Origin: SMWD01 sp964629475
GTDB taxonomy: Bacteria; Pseudomonadota; Gammaproteobacteria; Steroidobacterales; GCA-2729495
NCBI GenBank assembly: GCA_964629475.1
Contig: CAZVQW010000015.1
Location: forward strand, 1 to 64,000
Length of the DNA: 64,000 bases
Direction: 5' to 3'
The position numbers and the translations under genes were made by a program. The notes beneath the pieces were generated by a model, which ran no database searches, had not been told where the DNA came from, and saw only the letters and a list, made by a program, of their open reading frames with translations. Shown in pieces: positions 52,238 to 60,048 of this stretch (position 1 is its first letter; each line of letters starts with the position of its first letter).

Positions 52238-53200
52238 TTAGTCGTTGACTTCCTGTTCCGGCAAATCGCGGTCTTCAGCTTCTCTGGCCTGCTCTTTATT
52301 GAGTGATCGTTTTATCTCGCTGGATTCGAGGATCTGGCTCGCCGTAAACTCATCTTCGAAGTCACGTTCCAGCAGGGTCAGCGCTTCCTGAAGTGTCTGC
52401 GCCATGGCCTCTTCATCATCGACTGGTAAATCACTCATTTCACTTTTGACGGTTGGATCGTCTTCCATTTCGACCAATGCTGAGTCGTCGATATATTCAT
52501 CGAGCAGGTCGTTTCCAGCTGCAAATAATTCATCTATATCGACAGGCGCATCCGCGGTGTCGCTGCTCAGTTCAGCGGCCATGCCGGTCGGTATCTCGGC
52601 TGTCGGATCAAACATATCGCCATCAAATTCGGACGGTAGTTCATGCGTCGGATCAAACAGTTGATCATCGGCCTGCTGAGGCATTTCAGCAGTTGGTTCG
52701 GAAAATATTTCGGCTGTGTCGTCAGCGTCATCAACAGCGATGTTGCCTGTCGGATCGAAGATTTCGCTATCGGATTCACCGTCCTCGCCAAAAAGCTGCG
52801 CGAGCATCTCGTCGTCAGAATCCTGTTGCGTTGTGTCGAAATTCTCCAGCGTGCCGGGATCGAAATCCGGCGCTTCGCCCTGTACCGTGTCGTCGGGATG
52901 ACCGGTCTCGACAATATACGTGTTCTCGGCAGGGTTGCAGATCGGCAGGGCCTCGGTCTCATCCTGTTGCGTTTCGAACGCCAGGCCGGCTTCTGCCGTG
53001 TCGAAAGCATTCTTCACGCCGGTAATCGGCGCTTCATCGCTGGCTCTGGGCGGCTGTACGGGGGTCTTGGCGGATTTGGGCTGCGTGCTTGCCGGCATTT
53101 TGCGCCGGATCAGTCCGAGAACCGCGTCGCTCAACTGGCGCCGGAATATCACGAGGCTGATTATCAAGCCGAGCAGTATACCGACGAGAGTCGCGATCAA
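52238..53200 (-). CDS. fimV: FimV-like protein, membrane-anchored C-terminal half (split gene)
   Basis: This reading frame encodes the part of a FimV-type pilus-hub protein after the frameshift. It begins with TTG at 53200 and the transmembrane segment MIATLVGILLGLIISLVIF, and continues as an acidic cytoplasmic region rich in Asp/Glu and short repeats (FDPTGNI, FDPTHEL, FDPTAEI), ending in a helical segment ALTLLERDFEDEF. It overlaps the stop of the upstream half by four bases. In this frame the codons continue without stop upstream to about 53293, coding SAASQVNPL just before the helix, which is what a FimV linker looks like. The TTG is therefore probably not a real start. Together the two halves equal a FimV of about 710 residues. 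Confidence 0.85.
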   Translation of the reverse strand: MIATLVGILLGLIISLVIFRRQLSDAVLGLIRRKMPASTQPKSAKTPVQPPRASDEAPITGVKNAFDTAEAGLAFETQQDETEALPICNPAENTYIVETGHPDDTVQGEAPDFDPGTLENFDTTQQDSDDEMLAQLFGEDGESDSEIFDPTGNIAVDDADDTAEIFSEPTAEMPQQADDQLFDPTHELPSEFDGDMFDPTAEIPTGMAAELSSDTADAPVDIDELFAAGNDLLDEYIDDSALVEMEDDPTVKSEMSDLPVDDEEAMAQTLQEALTLLERDFEDEFTASQILESSEIKRSLNKEQAREAEDRDLPEQEVND

Positions 53201-54372
53201 CGGGTTGACCTGGCTGGCCGCTGATTCGCTACGCGGCGTGGTCGTGACGACTGGAACAGGCTGGGTACGACGGCGGTGGAATCGGCAGAAGTAGCTTCAG
53301 GCGCTACGACCGCAGACACTGGTTGTTCGTCGACAAACGGCGTGATGACGCCTGCTTTGCCTTCTTCCGGTGTCGATACTGCGGGTAGTTGTTCAGAATA
53401 TGTCCTGATTTCTTCCTGACCGACGGCGATGCCGATTTCAGACTCGTTCGTAAGTGTTGTCGACTCGGGCCGTTCCGGCTCGGTGACGAACACTTCCGGT
53501 CGGTTCGTCGCGGCTGACGTAGCAACCGGTGCTGGAATGGGTGCCGGCACCGGCGCCGGCATTGACAGCGACTCACTGGTTGTTTCGGGGATTGTTTCGG
53601 GCTGAGCAAACGATGGAGTGGTAACTGTGGCCGGTGTAACTGTTGCCCGGCCAGTTTCGAGTCCGACGAGTTCTGCGGCATCCGGAATATTGATCAGCGA
53701 GCCGAGTTTGATCAGGTCCGGGTTGTTGCGGATGAAGGCCTGCGGGTTTGTTGTAAACAACAGGCTGGCAACACTCCAGATCGTATCGGGGGCGCGGCCA
53801 TTGATCCGCGCCGCAATCGTTGACAACGTATCGCCCGCACGGACCCGGTAAGCTTTGCCGGCCGGAATCGCGGCTTGCGAGGAGCGCAGAGATCGTGCGG
53901 CGTTCTGGCTCGTTGCCTGATCAATAGGCTTAACAGCGGTTTGCGGGCTTGCCGCAGGTACCCTCAGGGTATCGCCTTGATCTGTCGTGGGTGCAGAAAT
54001 GACGGTAACGGGAGGCTGTACGCCGGGTATGTCCAGCATGAGTACATATTGCCGGACCAACAGTGGCGTACCGGGGCAGTCGACCAGCAGCGAGATTTCG
54101 TACATTGGCTCGTGCAATGGATTTGTCGTCGTGACACGCAGATTGTATGTGCCCGCTTTTGTGGCCGCCGGAGTGCTGACTCGGAGGGTTTTCGGTGTAC
54201 CGATTGTGTTTGTTCCACGAGTCGGTGTGACGCAGTTTTTCGGCAGAGATTCGCCCGCAGCAAGTACGATCGGTATGGTCGCATTGAGCGGTTGAGCGAG
54301 ATGCGAATTGACTTTCATTTCGCCCAGACCAACAGCGCCGACCTGTGCCGGATTGACGGCGAGTAACGCCAT
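53197..54372 (-). CDS. fimV: FimV-like protein, periplasmic N-terminal half with LysM domain (split gene)
   Basis: FimV organises the cell pole and type IV pilus machinery. The 391 residues carry the FimV N-terminal domain (GLGEMKVNSHLAQPLNATIP near residue 15, with the paired Cys in KNCVT and LLVDCPG), a LysM peptidoglycan-binding module (AGKAYRVRAGDTLSTIA near 171), and a Pro/Thr/Ser-rich linker. The last 21 residues are unusually basic and probably out of frame. The ATG at 54372 falls inside the signal sequence: the preceding in-frame codons encode RRSLIYSS, but no start codon is found up to a TAA upstream. It follows fimX on the same strand. Broken or mis-sequenced as it stands. Confidence 0.85.
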   Translation of the reverse strand: MALLAVNPAQVGAVGLGEMKVNSHLAQPLNATIPIVLAAGESLPKNCVTPTRGTNTIGTPKTLRVSTPAATKAGTYNLRVTTTNPLHEPMYEISLLVDCPGTPLLVRQYVLMLDIPGVQPPVTVISAPTTDQGDTLRVPAASPQTAVKPIDQATSQNAARSLRSSQAAIPAGKAYRVRAGDTLSTIAARINGRAPDTIWSVASLLFTTNPQAFIRNNPDLIKLGSLINIPDAAELVGLETGRATVTPATVTTPSFAQPETIPETTSESLSMPAPVPAPIPAPVATSAATNRPEVFVTEPERPESTTLTNESEIGIAVGQEEIRTYSEQLPAVSTPEEGKAGVITPFVDEQPVSAVVAPEATSADSTAVVPSLFQSSRPRRVANQRPARSTR

Positions 54373-54626
54373 GCTGCTGTAGATTAGTGATCTGCGAAAC
54401 GGCCCGGGCCGGGTACCAATGTCGATGCTGACAGCCGGTTCTGCTGTGCCCAGTATTTCCGCGATGCTTTGGCGCAGATTCGATCTGCCTTATGCCCGTC
54501 CCATAAAGCTAGTTCCTGGCTAACGCTCGTTTCCCTGTTTGTAAACCGCCACAACTCATTTCCGGTTCTGATGGAAAAGCAACAATGTCTTGTTTTACCT
54601 GTGCTCAATCATCTAACAATGAGTTA

Positions 54627-54632
54627 TGTCAA
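54627..54632 (-). promoter_or_regulatory. Candidate -35 element for fimV
   Basis: A perfect TTGACA on the minus strand lies about 255 bases upstream of the annotated fimV start. No matching -10 at the usual spacing is clear, so it is a weak candidate only. Confidence 0.25.
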
Positions 54633-54654
54633 GACTGTGACATATTTCATCTTT

Positions 54655-56748
54655 CTACTGACTGAGCGTCAGCTGTTGCACGTTTTGCGTGTCTTCGAGG
54701 ACGACGTCCTGCATCTGGATGTAATTGCCCTGAATCAGGCTAATGCCGAGTTGCCAGAGAGTGGCCATCGTATTTGCGTCTTCGATACGTTCGGCGATCG
54801 TCTTGATGCCGAGACTGTCCGCGGCACGTGCGAGATCTTTGACTGTTTTTTGTGCTTGCGGTTCGCGGTGGAGGCCTTGCATCAGGCTACCGTCGATCTT
54901 CATATAATCCATCGGCACATGGTTCAGGACCTGGTCAGAATCACGTCCCGTGCCAAGGTGATCGATCGCGAAAAGGAAACTGTCTGAACGCAGGGCTTCA
55001 GCAATGATCTTGGTCTGTTTCAGGAATTGAACCGCGACCTCTTCGTTTACCTGAAAACATATCTTTGCGGGATTGACTTGCGAATTATTAATACGCACCT
55101 TGAGCCAGTCGAGCAAGGTATCGTCATTGATTGAATCGGCCGACAGGCGCAGGAATACCAGCGTCGGATCTTTGGCCTTGCAAAATGACAATGAAGCGCC
55201 GATAACCCAGCGATCGACATTTTTGATCATGCCGGCCCGCTCGGCTGCAGAGATAAATTCGCTGGCAAGCACGGCATCACCAAGCTCATCGATCATCTGG
55301 ACGCGCGTATCGAAGATGCCGTCGATTTCTTCCGTCAGTCCGGTAATCGGTTGGTGGACGAGCCGGAGTCGATTCTGCATCAGCGCATTGCGCAGCCGCG
55401 GCACCCAAAGTGCGTCTGAGGCTCGTATTGCCTGCGTTTCGTCTGTGTCGGTACTGAGATGTACACGATTTCCTCCGGCATCACGGCCGGCACGGCATGC
55501 TTTCTCAACGTCGTTCAGCAGTTCGGCCGTCGTTAGTTCGGCGCAGCTGACTTCCGACAGACCGATCGTACACGTCAGTGATGTCGATTGACTGTCGACC
55601 TCGAAGACATTGCCCAGGATTTCCTTGCGCAGCTGCTCGGCCCAGATTTCGATGTCATTCATCGTGCCGCGTTCGAGCAGAGCAATGAACATCGTGCCGC
55701 CGAATCTACCGTACAGGTCTGTCGGTAGCATAAAATCCTTGAGTAATTCAGCCAGACGCGTCAGCAGCTTCTCGGTGGCCAGCATGCCGATATCGTCGTG
55801 AACACGAGCAAAGTTGTCCGGTCGAAGGTACATGACAGCGCGGACACCGCCTGAAAGTGGCTTTTTCAGGCGTTCTTCGACTTTGTCGATAAAATAGTGG
55901 CGATGATAGAAGCCGGTTACCGGATCTTTGAACAGGGCCTGTTCGAGAAGCTGCTCAGGATTGCTGTCCACGGCTTGTTCGCCGGCCACGACGATCCGGA
56001 CCGCGGGGTCACCTTCGATGGTGACTCTTTCGAGACCGATCTCTACCGGCACCTGCGAACCATCGGCATGCAGGCCGGTCATTTTCAGCGGTGTGTCGTC
56101 CCATTTCTGTTTCAGGCACGCAACCAGCGCCCCCTTGATCATGGGGTGATCGGATTCCGTGCAGCAATCCATAAAAGGCATATTGATGATTGCCTGCGGG
56201 TCGCTGTAACCGAACAATTCGGCCCACTGTGGATTGGCCGTGACAATGATGCCTTCCTGTACATCGGCAATCGCCTCAGACGACCCCTGCATCAGTGTTT
56301 TGAGTTCCTGTCGATACTGTTGTGCCGATGAGGCGACGCCAGCGAGTGTGGCTTTGAGCCTGAAGGCCGCGAGCTCACGGCTGACAACGGCCTGAAAACG
56401 GTTTCGGTGGGTCAGTGAGACGACGTCATGTGCACCGGATTCCATGGCCTCGGCAATTGCCTGTTCATCGATCTTATTACGTGCGAGCAGCAGAGTCGGG
56501 ACCGGGTTTTTCTTTCTTAAACGCTCGACGATTGCCGTGAGTTCATCGGGTCTTTCGTCGGCAAAATAGATCAGGAGTTCGGGGTGAGTGTTGTCGAGCG
56601 CATCATCGAGTTCATTGAGATGCTCTACACGCACGCAATGTACCGGGTGACCGGCCCGTCTGAGGATGTTGTTGACCGCTGAAAGATTTTCGTCCTGACG
56701 AGAATATATGACGAGCGGTACAGCAGCTAAATCAGGCAAAGCGGACAT
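54655..56748 (-). CDS. fimX: FimX-like degenerate GGDEF/EAL protein, c-di-GMP receptor for type IV pili
   Basis: FimX of Pseudomonas binds c-di-GMP through an inactive EAL domain and controls pilus assembly at the pole. The 697 residues are close to the family length (691). A receiver-like domain (about 1-130) has lost the clear phospho-Asp, a PAS domain follows (about 155-255), then a GGDEF domain in which the signature is RFGGTMF, and an EAL domain in which EAL is replaced (HQPITGL then DTRVQM). The later DHLGTGRDS keeps the EAL-fold shape. Loss of both catalytic motifs is typical of FimX. It lies directly upstream of fimV on the same strand, with a 282-base gap, supporting a pilus or twitching role. 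Confidence 0.82.
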   Translation of the reverse strand: MSALPDLAAVPLVIYSRQDENLSAVNNILRRAGHPVHCVRVEHLNELDDALDNTHPELLIYFADERPDELTAIVERLRKKNPVPTLLLARNKIDEQAIAEAMESGAHDVVSLTHRNRFQAVVSRELAAFRLKATLAGVASSAQQYRQELKTLMQGSSEAIADVQEGIIVTANPQWAELFGYSDPQAIINMPFMDCCTESDHPMIKGALVACLKQKWDDTPLKMTGLHADGSQVPVEIGLERVTIEGDPAVRIVVAGEQAVDSNPEQLLEQALFKDPVTGFYHRHYFIDKVEERLKKPLSGGVRAVMYLRPDNFARVHDDIGMLATEKLLTRLAELLKDFMLPTDLYGRFGGTMFIALLERGTMNDIEIWAEQLRKEILGNVFEVDSQSTSLTCTIGLSEVSCAELTTAELLNDVEKACRAGRDAGGNRVHLSTDTDETQAIRASDALWVPRLRNALMQNRLRLVHQPITGLTEEIDGIFDTRVQMIDELGDAVLASEFISAAERAGMIKNVDRWVIGASLSFCKAKDPTLVFLRLSADSINDDTLLDWLKVRINNSQVNPAKICFQVNEEVAVQFLKQTKIIAEALRSDSFLFAIDHLGTGRDSDQVLNHVPMDYMKIDGSLMQGLHREPQAQKTVKDLARAADSLGIKTIAERIEDANTMATLWQLGISLIQGNYIQMQDVVLEDTQNVQQLTLSQ

Positions 56749-56828
56749 CCTTGTGCAGAGTCTTTTGGGTGCTGGATAACGGAGTTTTGTTTCCGGCTGG
56801 TGGAGATTTTAACGACGACCGGTTGGGA

Positions 56829-56895
56829 TTATGTGACCAGCGTCTGAGTTATGTGGAGGGGTATTTATTATGTAGAAGCCGCGCCGGGATTATGT
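56829..56895. repeat. Four phased TTATGT motifs upstream of fimX
   Basis: TTATGT occurs at 56829, 56849, 56868 and 56890, spaced 20, 19 and 22 bases, or close to two helical turns. The copies at 56829 and 56890 share the longer GGGATTATGT. On the minus strand they lie about 80-145 bases before the fimX start. Confidence 0.5.
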
Positions 56896-56980
56896 TTTAT
56901 GGTGGGGTTGGTTGTTGTTGGATTGTGTTTTTCAGGGGTAAGTTGGGGGGGTAAGTTGTAATTTTAGTTTTTCCAAGACC

Positions 56981-57096
56981 GGCCTTTTGTGCCGGGTATA
57001 TCCCTCGGAAACGCCGCTATCCTTGTTTATTCCTGATTCAAAGGACCATGTGTCGCGCCTGAATGTTTCCGAGAGATATACCCGGCACAAAAGGCC
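56981..57096. repeat. Long inverted repeat, first palindrome of the alternating cluster
   Basis: Arms of 32 bases (56981-57012 and 57065-57096) match at 31 positions around a 52-base spacer. Each arm reads GGCCTTTT, a variable middle, then TATCTCTCGGAAAC (TATCCCTCGGAAAC in the left arm). Confidence 0.92.
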
Positions 57097-57153
57097 TTCG
57101 ACACATCGTGGTTCGCGCACCAATTATCTGTCTTCGTTCCACTACAGTGTCGA

Positions 57154-57291
57154 GGTCTTTTCCGTCTTCTATCTCTCGGAAACTGTCGCCAACAGGCGCC
57201 CGAAGGAAGTGCCCTTGGGGTGGATGGCGGCGCCAAGCCTACAGGGATGTATTCACGGTGTGTCTCCGAGAGATAGAAGACGGAAAAGACC
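57154..57291. repeat. Long inverted repeat, second palindrome of the alternating cluster
   Basis: Arms of 30 bases (57154-57183 and 57262-57291) match at 29 positions around a 78-base spacer. The ends GGTCTTTT and TATCTCTCGGA are shared with the first palindrome while the middle 7-8 bases differ. The right arm of the first and the left arm of this one both extend through GTGTCGA. Confidence 0.92.
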
Positions 57292-57368
57292 GTCCAGGGA
57301 AAGATCAAACAGAAACAAAGAATCGCGGCCTGAAACTACTCCCACGATTAGTTCGATGGGTATCGTTC

Positions 57369-58400
57369 TTACAGCAAGCCGTGTACGGATTTCTTGGCGG
57401 ATGCGCCGGGGATTTCTCTGACCAGGCGGGGGACGAGGTAGCCGGGCAGGCGGTTGGCTACGGCGTCGATTAACTCGATTGCCCGGGTATCTTCGACATT
57501 GAAGTGTGCGGCGCCAGTGACCGGGTCGAGTTGATGCAGATAGTAGGGCAGGACGCCGATTTCGAACAGGCGTTCGCCGAGTTCGGTGAGTGTGTCCACC
57601 GAGTCATTGACGCCGCGTAGCAGGACGGATTGGTTGAGAACAATTGCGCCGTTGTCGGTTAGAGCTGACACGGCAGCGGCAGCGGCGTCATCGATCTCCC
57701 GGGCATGATTGCAATGGATAACGACGATGACGGGTAGCGGGCAGGTCGTGATGAGTTTTAGCAGCTGCGCATCGATGCGTTCGGGCAGGACGACAGGTAT
57801 GCGCGTGTGGATACGAATACGCCGGATGTGTCCAATTCGTGTTAGCGCCTCTAGCAGTGTCGCGAGTTTGTCGTTGGTTAGCGTTAAAGGATCGCCGCCG
57901 CTCAGAATGACTTCTTCAATGCCCGGGTCCGCTGTGAGTGCTTCGAAGGCTACCTGAAATTCACGGCGAGACAGGGAGCCGCCTGCGTACGGGTAGGCGC
58001 GCCGAAAGCAATAGCGGCAGTGGATTGCGCAAGCGCCGGTGACGATCAGCAGTGCGCGTCCCGCATACTTTTGTAGTAACCCCGGCACGATCGAGCTGTC
58101 GAGATCTCCCACAGGGTCATTCGAATAACCGTCAACGACCTGTGATTCATCGGCGGTTGGCAGGACCTGGCGTAGCAGCGGGTCGTTGGGATCGCCCGAT
58201 TGCATGCGGCCCACAAAGCCGCGCGGCACACGTAGCGGGAACGTCTGTGCCGAGACGGCGTCGTCCGGGGCGAGCCCTAATGCAGCGAGCAATGCATCGC
58301 TGCGGCTGAAGGCACGCGACATCGTCGTGTGCCAGTTCAGATCGGCCGGCGATGTGTCGTGGCCGGGCGTTTCGGCTGCGGGTGTTGCCATACGTTTCAC
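57369..58400 (-). CDS. epmB: EF-P beta-lysylation protein EpmB
   Basis: EpmB is a radical SAM enzyme that turns (S)-alpha-lysine into (R)-beta-lysine, the substrate EpmA attaches to EF-P. The 343 residues have the cluster motif CAIHCRYC near residue 125, and the lysine 2,3-aminomutase-like features FRRAYPYAG, EVILSGGDPL, RIRIHTRIPVVLPERI and a C-terminal YYLHQLDPVTGAAHF. It is divergent from efp, with 84 bases between, and epmA follows efp, so all three pathway genes sit together. Confidence 0.95.
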   Translation of the reverse strand: MKRMATPAAETPGHDTSPADLNWHTTMSRAFSRSDALLAALGLAPDDAVSAQTFPLRVPRGFVGRMQSGDPNDPLLRQVLPTADESQVVDGYSNDPVGDLDSSIVPGLLQKYAGRALLIVTGACAIHCRYCFRRAYPYAGGSLSRREFQVAFEALTADPGIEEVILSGGDPLTLTNDKLATLLEALTRIGHIRRIRIHTRIPVVLPERIDAQLLKLITTCPLPVIVVIHCNHAREIDDAAAAAVSALTDNGAIVLNQSVLLRGVNDSVDTLTELGERLFEIGVLPYYLHQLDPVTGAAHFNVEDTRAIELIDAVANRLPGYLVPRLVREIPGASAKKSVHGLL

Positions 58401-58484
58401 ATTGCGACTTCGGGGGAGGCTACAATAGCCTATTCTTATCGGTTATTTGTTAGCCGATTATGACAGTGTGGCGGCAAGGATTTT

Positions 58485-59051
58485 ATGGCAACGTTTAATA
58501 CTAATGAGTTTCGCTCCGGGTTGAAGATCATCATCGATGGTGACCCGTGCGCGATCGTTGAAAATGAGTTTGTAAAACCGGGTAAAGGTCAGGCTTTCAA
58601 CCGGGTCAGGATTCGCAACCTGAAGACCGGTCGGGTCGTCGAGCGCACATTCAAGTCCGGGGAGTCTGTCGAGGCTGCCGATGTCGTCGAACTGGATATG
58701 CAGTATCTGTATGCCGATGGTGAATTATGGCATTTCATGGATCCGGCGTCGTATGAGCAGTTCGCTGCCGGGGAAGCGGCGGTCGCCGATGCGAAGTTGT
58801 GGCTCAAGGAAGAGGATACGTGCAAGCTGACGTTGTGGAATAACGAACCATTGCTCGTCGAGGCACCGAATTTCGTGGAACTCGTTATCGTGGAGACGGA
58901 CCCGGGGTTACGTGGCGACACGGCCCAGGGCGGCATCAAGCCGGCCAAGCTGGAAACCGGGGCTGTGGTGCGGGTGCCGTTGTTTATCGAAGAGGGGGAG
59001 AAGATTCGGTGTGATACGCGGTCGAAGGAGTATGTTTCGCGCGTTAAATAG
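58485..59051 (+). CDS. efp: Elongation factor P
   Basis: EF-P relieves ribosome stalling at polyproline stretches. The 188 residues have the KOW-like N domain and two OB domains. The modified Lys is in [15 protein letters not shown] near residue 34, matching the E. coli context for beta-lysylation. The C-terminus ends [23 protein letters not shown]-rich leader and AAGGA precede the ATG. It is flanked by epmB (divergent) and epmA (convergent). Confidence 0.97.
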   Translation: MATFNTNEFRSGLKIIIDGDPCAIVENEFVKPGKGQAFNRVRIRNLKTGRVVERTFKSGESVEAADVVELDMQYLYADGELWHFMDPASYEQFAAGEAAVADAKLWLKEEDTCKLTLWNNEPLLVEAPNFVELVIVETDPGLRGDTAQGGIKPAKLETGAVVRVPLFIEEGEKIRCDTRSKEYVSRVK

Positions 59052-59067
59052 CGGTCGTTTTAGTTGA

Positions 59068-60048
59068 TCACAAAGCAAAGCTGACGGCTTGATCAATATG
59101 TTGCAGGCCGCAGGCGGTCATGACGAGGCGGTCGAAGCCGACGGCGACACCACTGCATTCGGGAAGTCCGTGGTCGAGTGCGGCGAGCAGGGCCTGGTCC
59201 GGTTTTATGGCAGGCAGACCGGCGGTGTGACGCCGTTCGAGGTCTGATTCAAATCGCCGCCGTTGTTCTGCGGCATCTGTCAGTTCGCGATAGCCGTTGG
59301 CTAATTCCATGCCAGCAAAAAATACCTCAAAGCGTTCGGCGAGTTCGGGCTCATTCGGGTCGAGGCGTGCGAGTGCGGCCTGGTTTGCCGGGAAATGATG
59401 AATGACTGATAACCGGTCGGATGCGAGGCCGGGTATTACGACATGGCTCATCAGCAGGTCCAGCCAGGCGTTACGATCAGCACCGATGCGCTGGCGCAGA
59501 TCCGGTGTGACCGTTTCGATCATTCGTTCGGCGCAGTTGGCCAGCTGACCGGCGTCAGCCTCCAGCGGATCGACCTGGCATGTATCGAGAAGAATGTCGC
59601 GATAACGGTATTGGTCCACGGCAACCGCTGGTGTTTTGCAGATCTCGCGGATGAAGGTGCAGGTTTCTGCCATGATGTCGTCGAGCGTTGTGCCGCATCG
59701 ATACCATTCGACCATCGTGAATTCCGGCTGATGTCTGGCGCCGATCTCGTGGTCGCGAAACACCTTGCAGATCTGGTAGATGTCCGGCGCACCCGATGCC
59801 AGCAGGCGTTTCATCGCATATTCCGGTGAGGTGTGCAGGAAGTACGGGCTGTCGCCACGGGCTGCAACACGTGTTGTCAGGCTGGCAATATGTGGATCCG
59901 ATACGCCGTTGCCCGTCAGGGCCGGGGTTTCGACTTCGAGTATTGAACGCGCGGCAAAAAATTCCCTTGCGAGTTGCAGCATGTGCGCCCGCCGTTCGAG
60001 GACATCACGCTTGGCCGTCGGTATCCAGTTCACCTCGTCGGTGATCAT
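59068..60048 (-). CDS. epmA: EF-P lysine ligase EpmA
   Basis: EpmA is a truncated lysyl-tRNA-synthetase-like enzyme that ligates beta-lysine to EF-P. The 326 residues correspond to a class II aminoacyl-tRNA synthetase catalytic core without the anticodon-binding domain: motif 2 region FRDHEIGARHQPEFTMVEWYR and motif 3 ending GVAVGFDRLVM. It overlaps psd by four bases and converges on efp. Confidence 0.96.
   Translation of the reverse strand: MITDEVNWIPTAKRDVLERRAHMLQLAREFFAARSILEVETPALTGNGVSDPHIASLTTRVAARGDSPYFLHTSPEYAMKRLLASGAPDIYQICKVFRDHEIGARHQPEFTMVEWYRCGTTLDDIMAETCTFIREICKTPAVAVDQYRYRDILLDTCQVDPLEADAGQLANCAERMIETVTPDLRQRIGADRNAWLDLLMSHVVIPGLASDRLSVIHHFPANQAALARLDPNEPELAERFEVFFAGMELANGYRELTDAAEQRRRFESDLERRHTAGLPAIKPDQALLAALDHGLPECSGVAVGFDRLVMTACGLQHIDQAVSFAL

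Larger units (their letters stand above)
56749..57368. other. 620-base non-coding region between epmB and fimX
   Basis: No gene is supported. The half next to fimX is rich in G and T on the plus strand and holds four TTATGT motifs at roughly helical spacing. The other half holds four alternating copies of a palindromic repeat. It is the presumed promoter region of fimX on the minus strand. Confidence 0.75.

Noticed and set aside
53190..53300. Programmed ribosomal frameshift in fimV
   Set aside because: No slippery heptamer or downstream structure is evident at the junction, so a mutation or sequence error is simpler.
54384..54608. 74-residue minus-strand frame upstream of fimV
   Set aside because: It has unnatural composition and ends inside the fimV signal region in another frame.
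56981..57291. Palindromes considered as integron attC sites or CRISPR repeats
   Set aside because: They lack the attC core ends (RYYYAAC and GTTRRRY), no integrase is present, and orientation alternates with variable spacers, unlike CRISPR.
56987..57473. Open frames running through the palindromic cluster, with a recurrent LSET in translation
   Set aside because: The recurrent LSET comes from the repeated CTCTCGGAAAC on both strands; there is no ribosome site and no natural composition.
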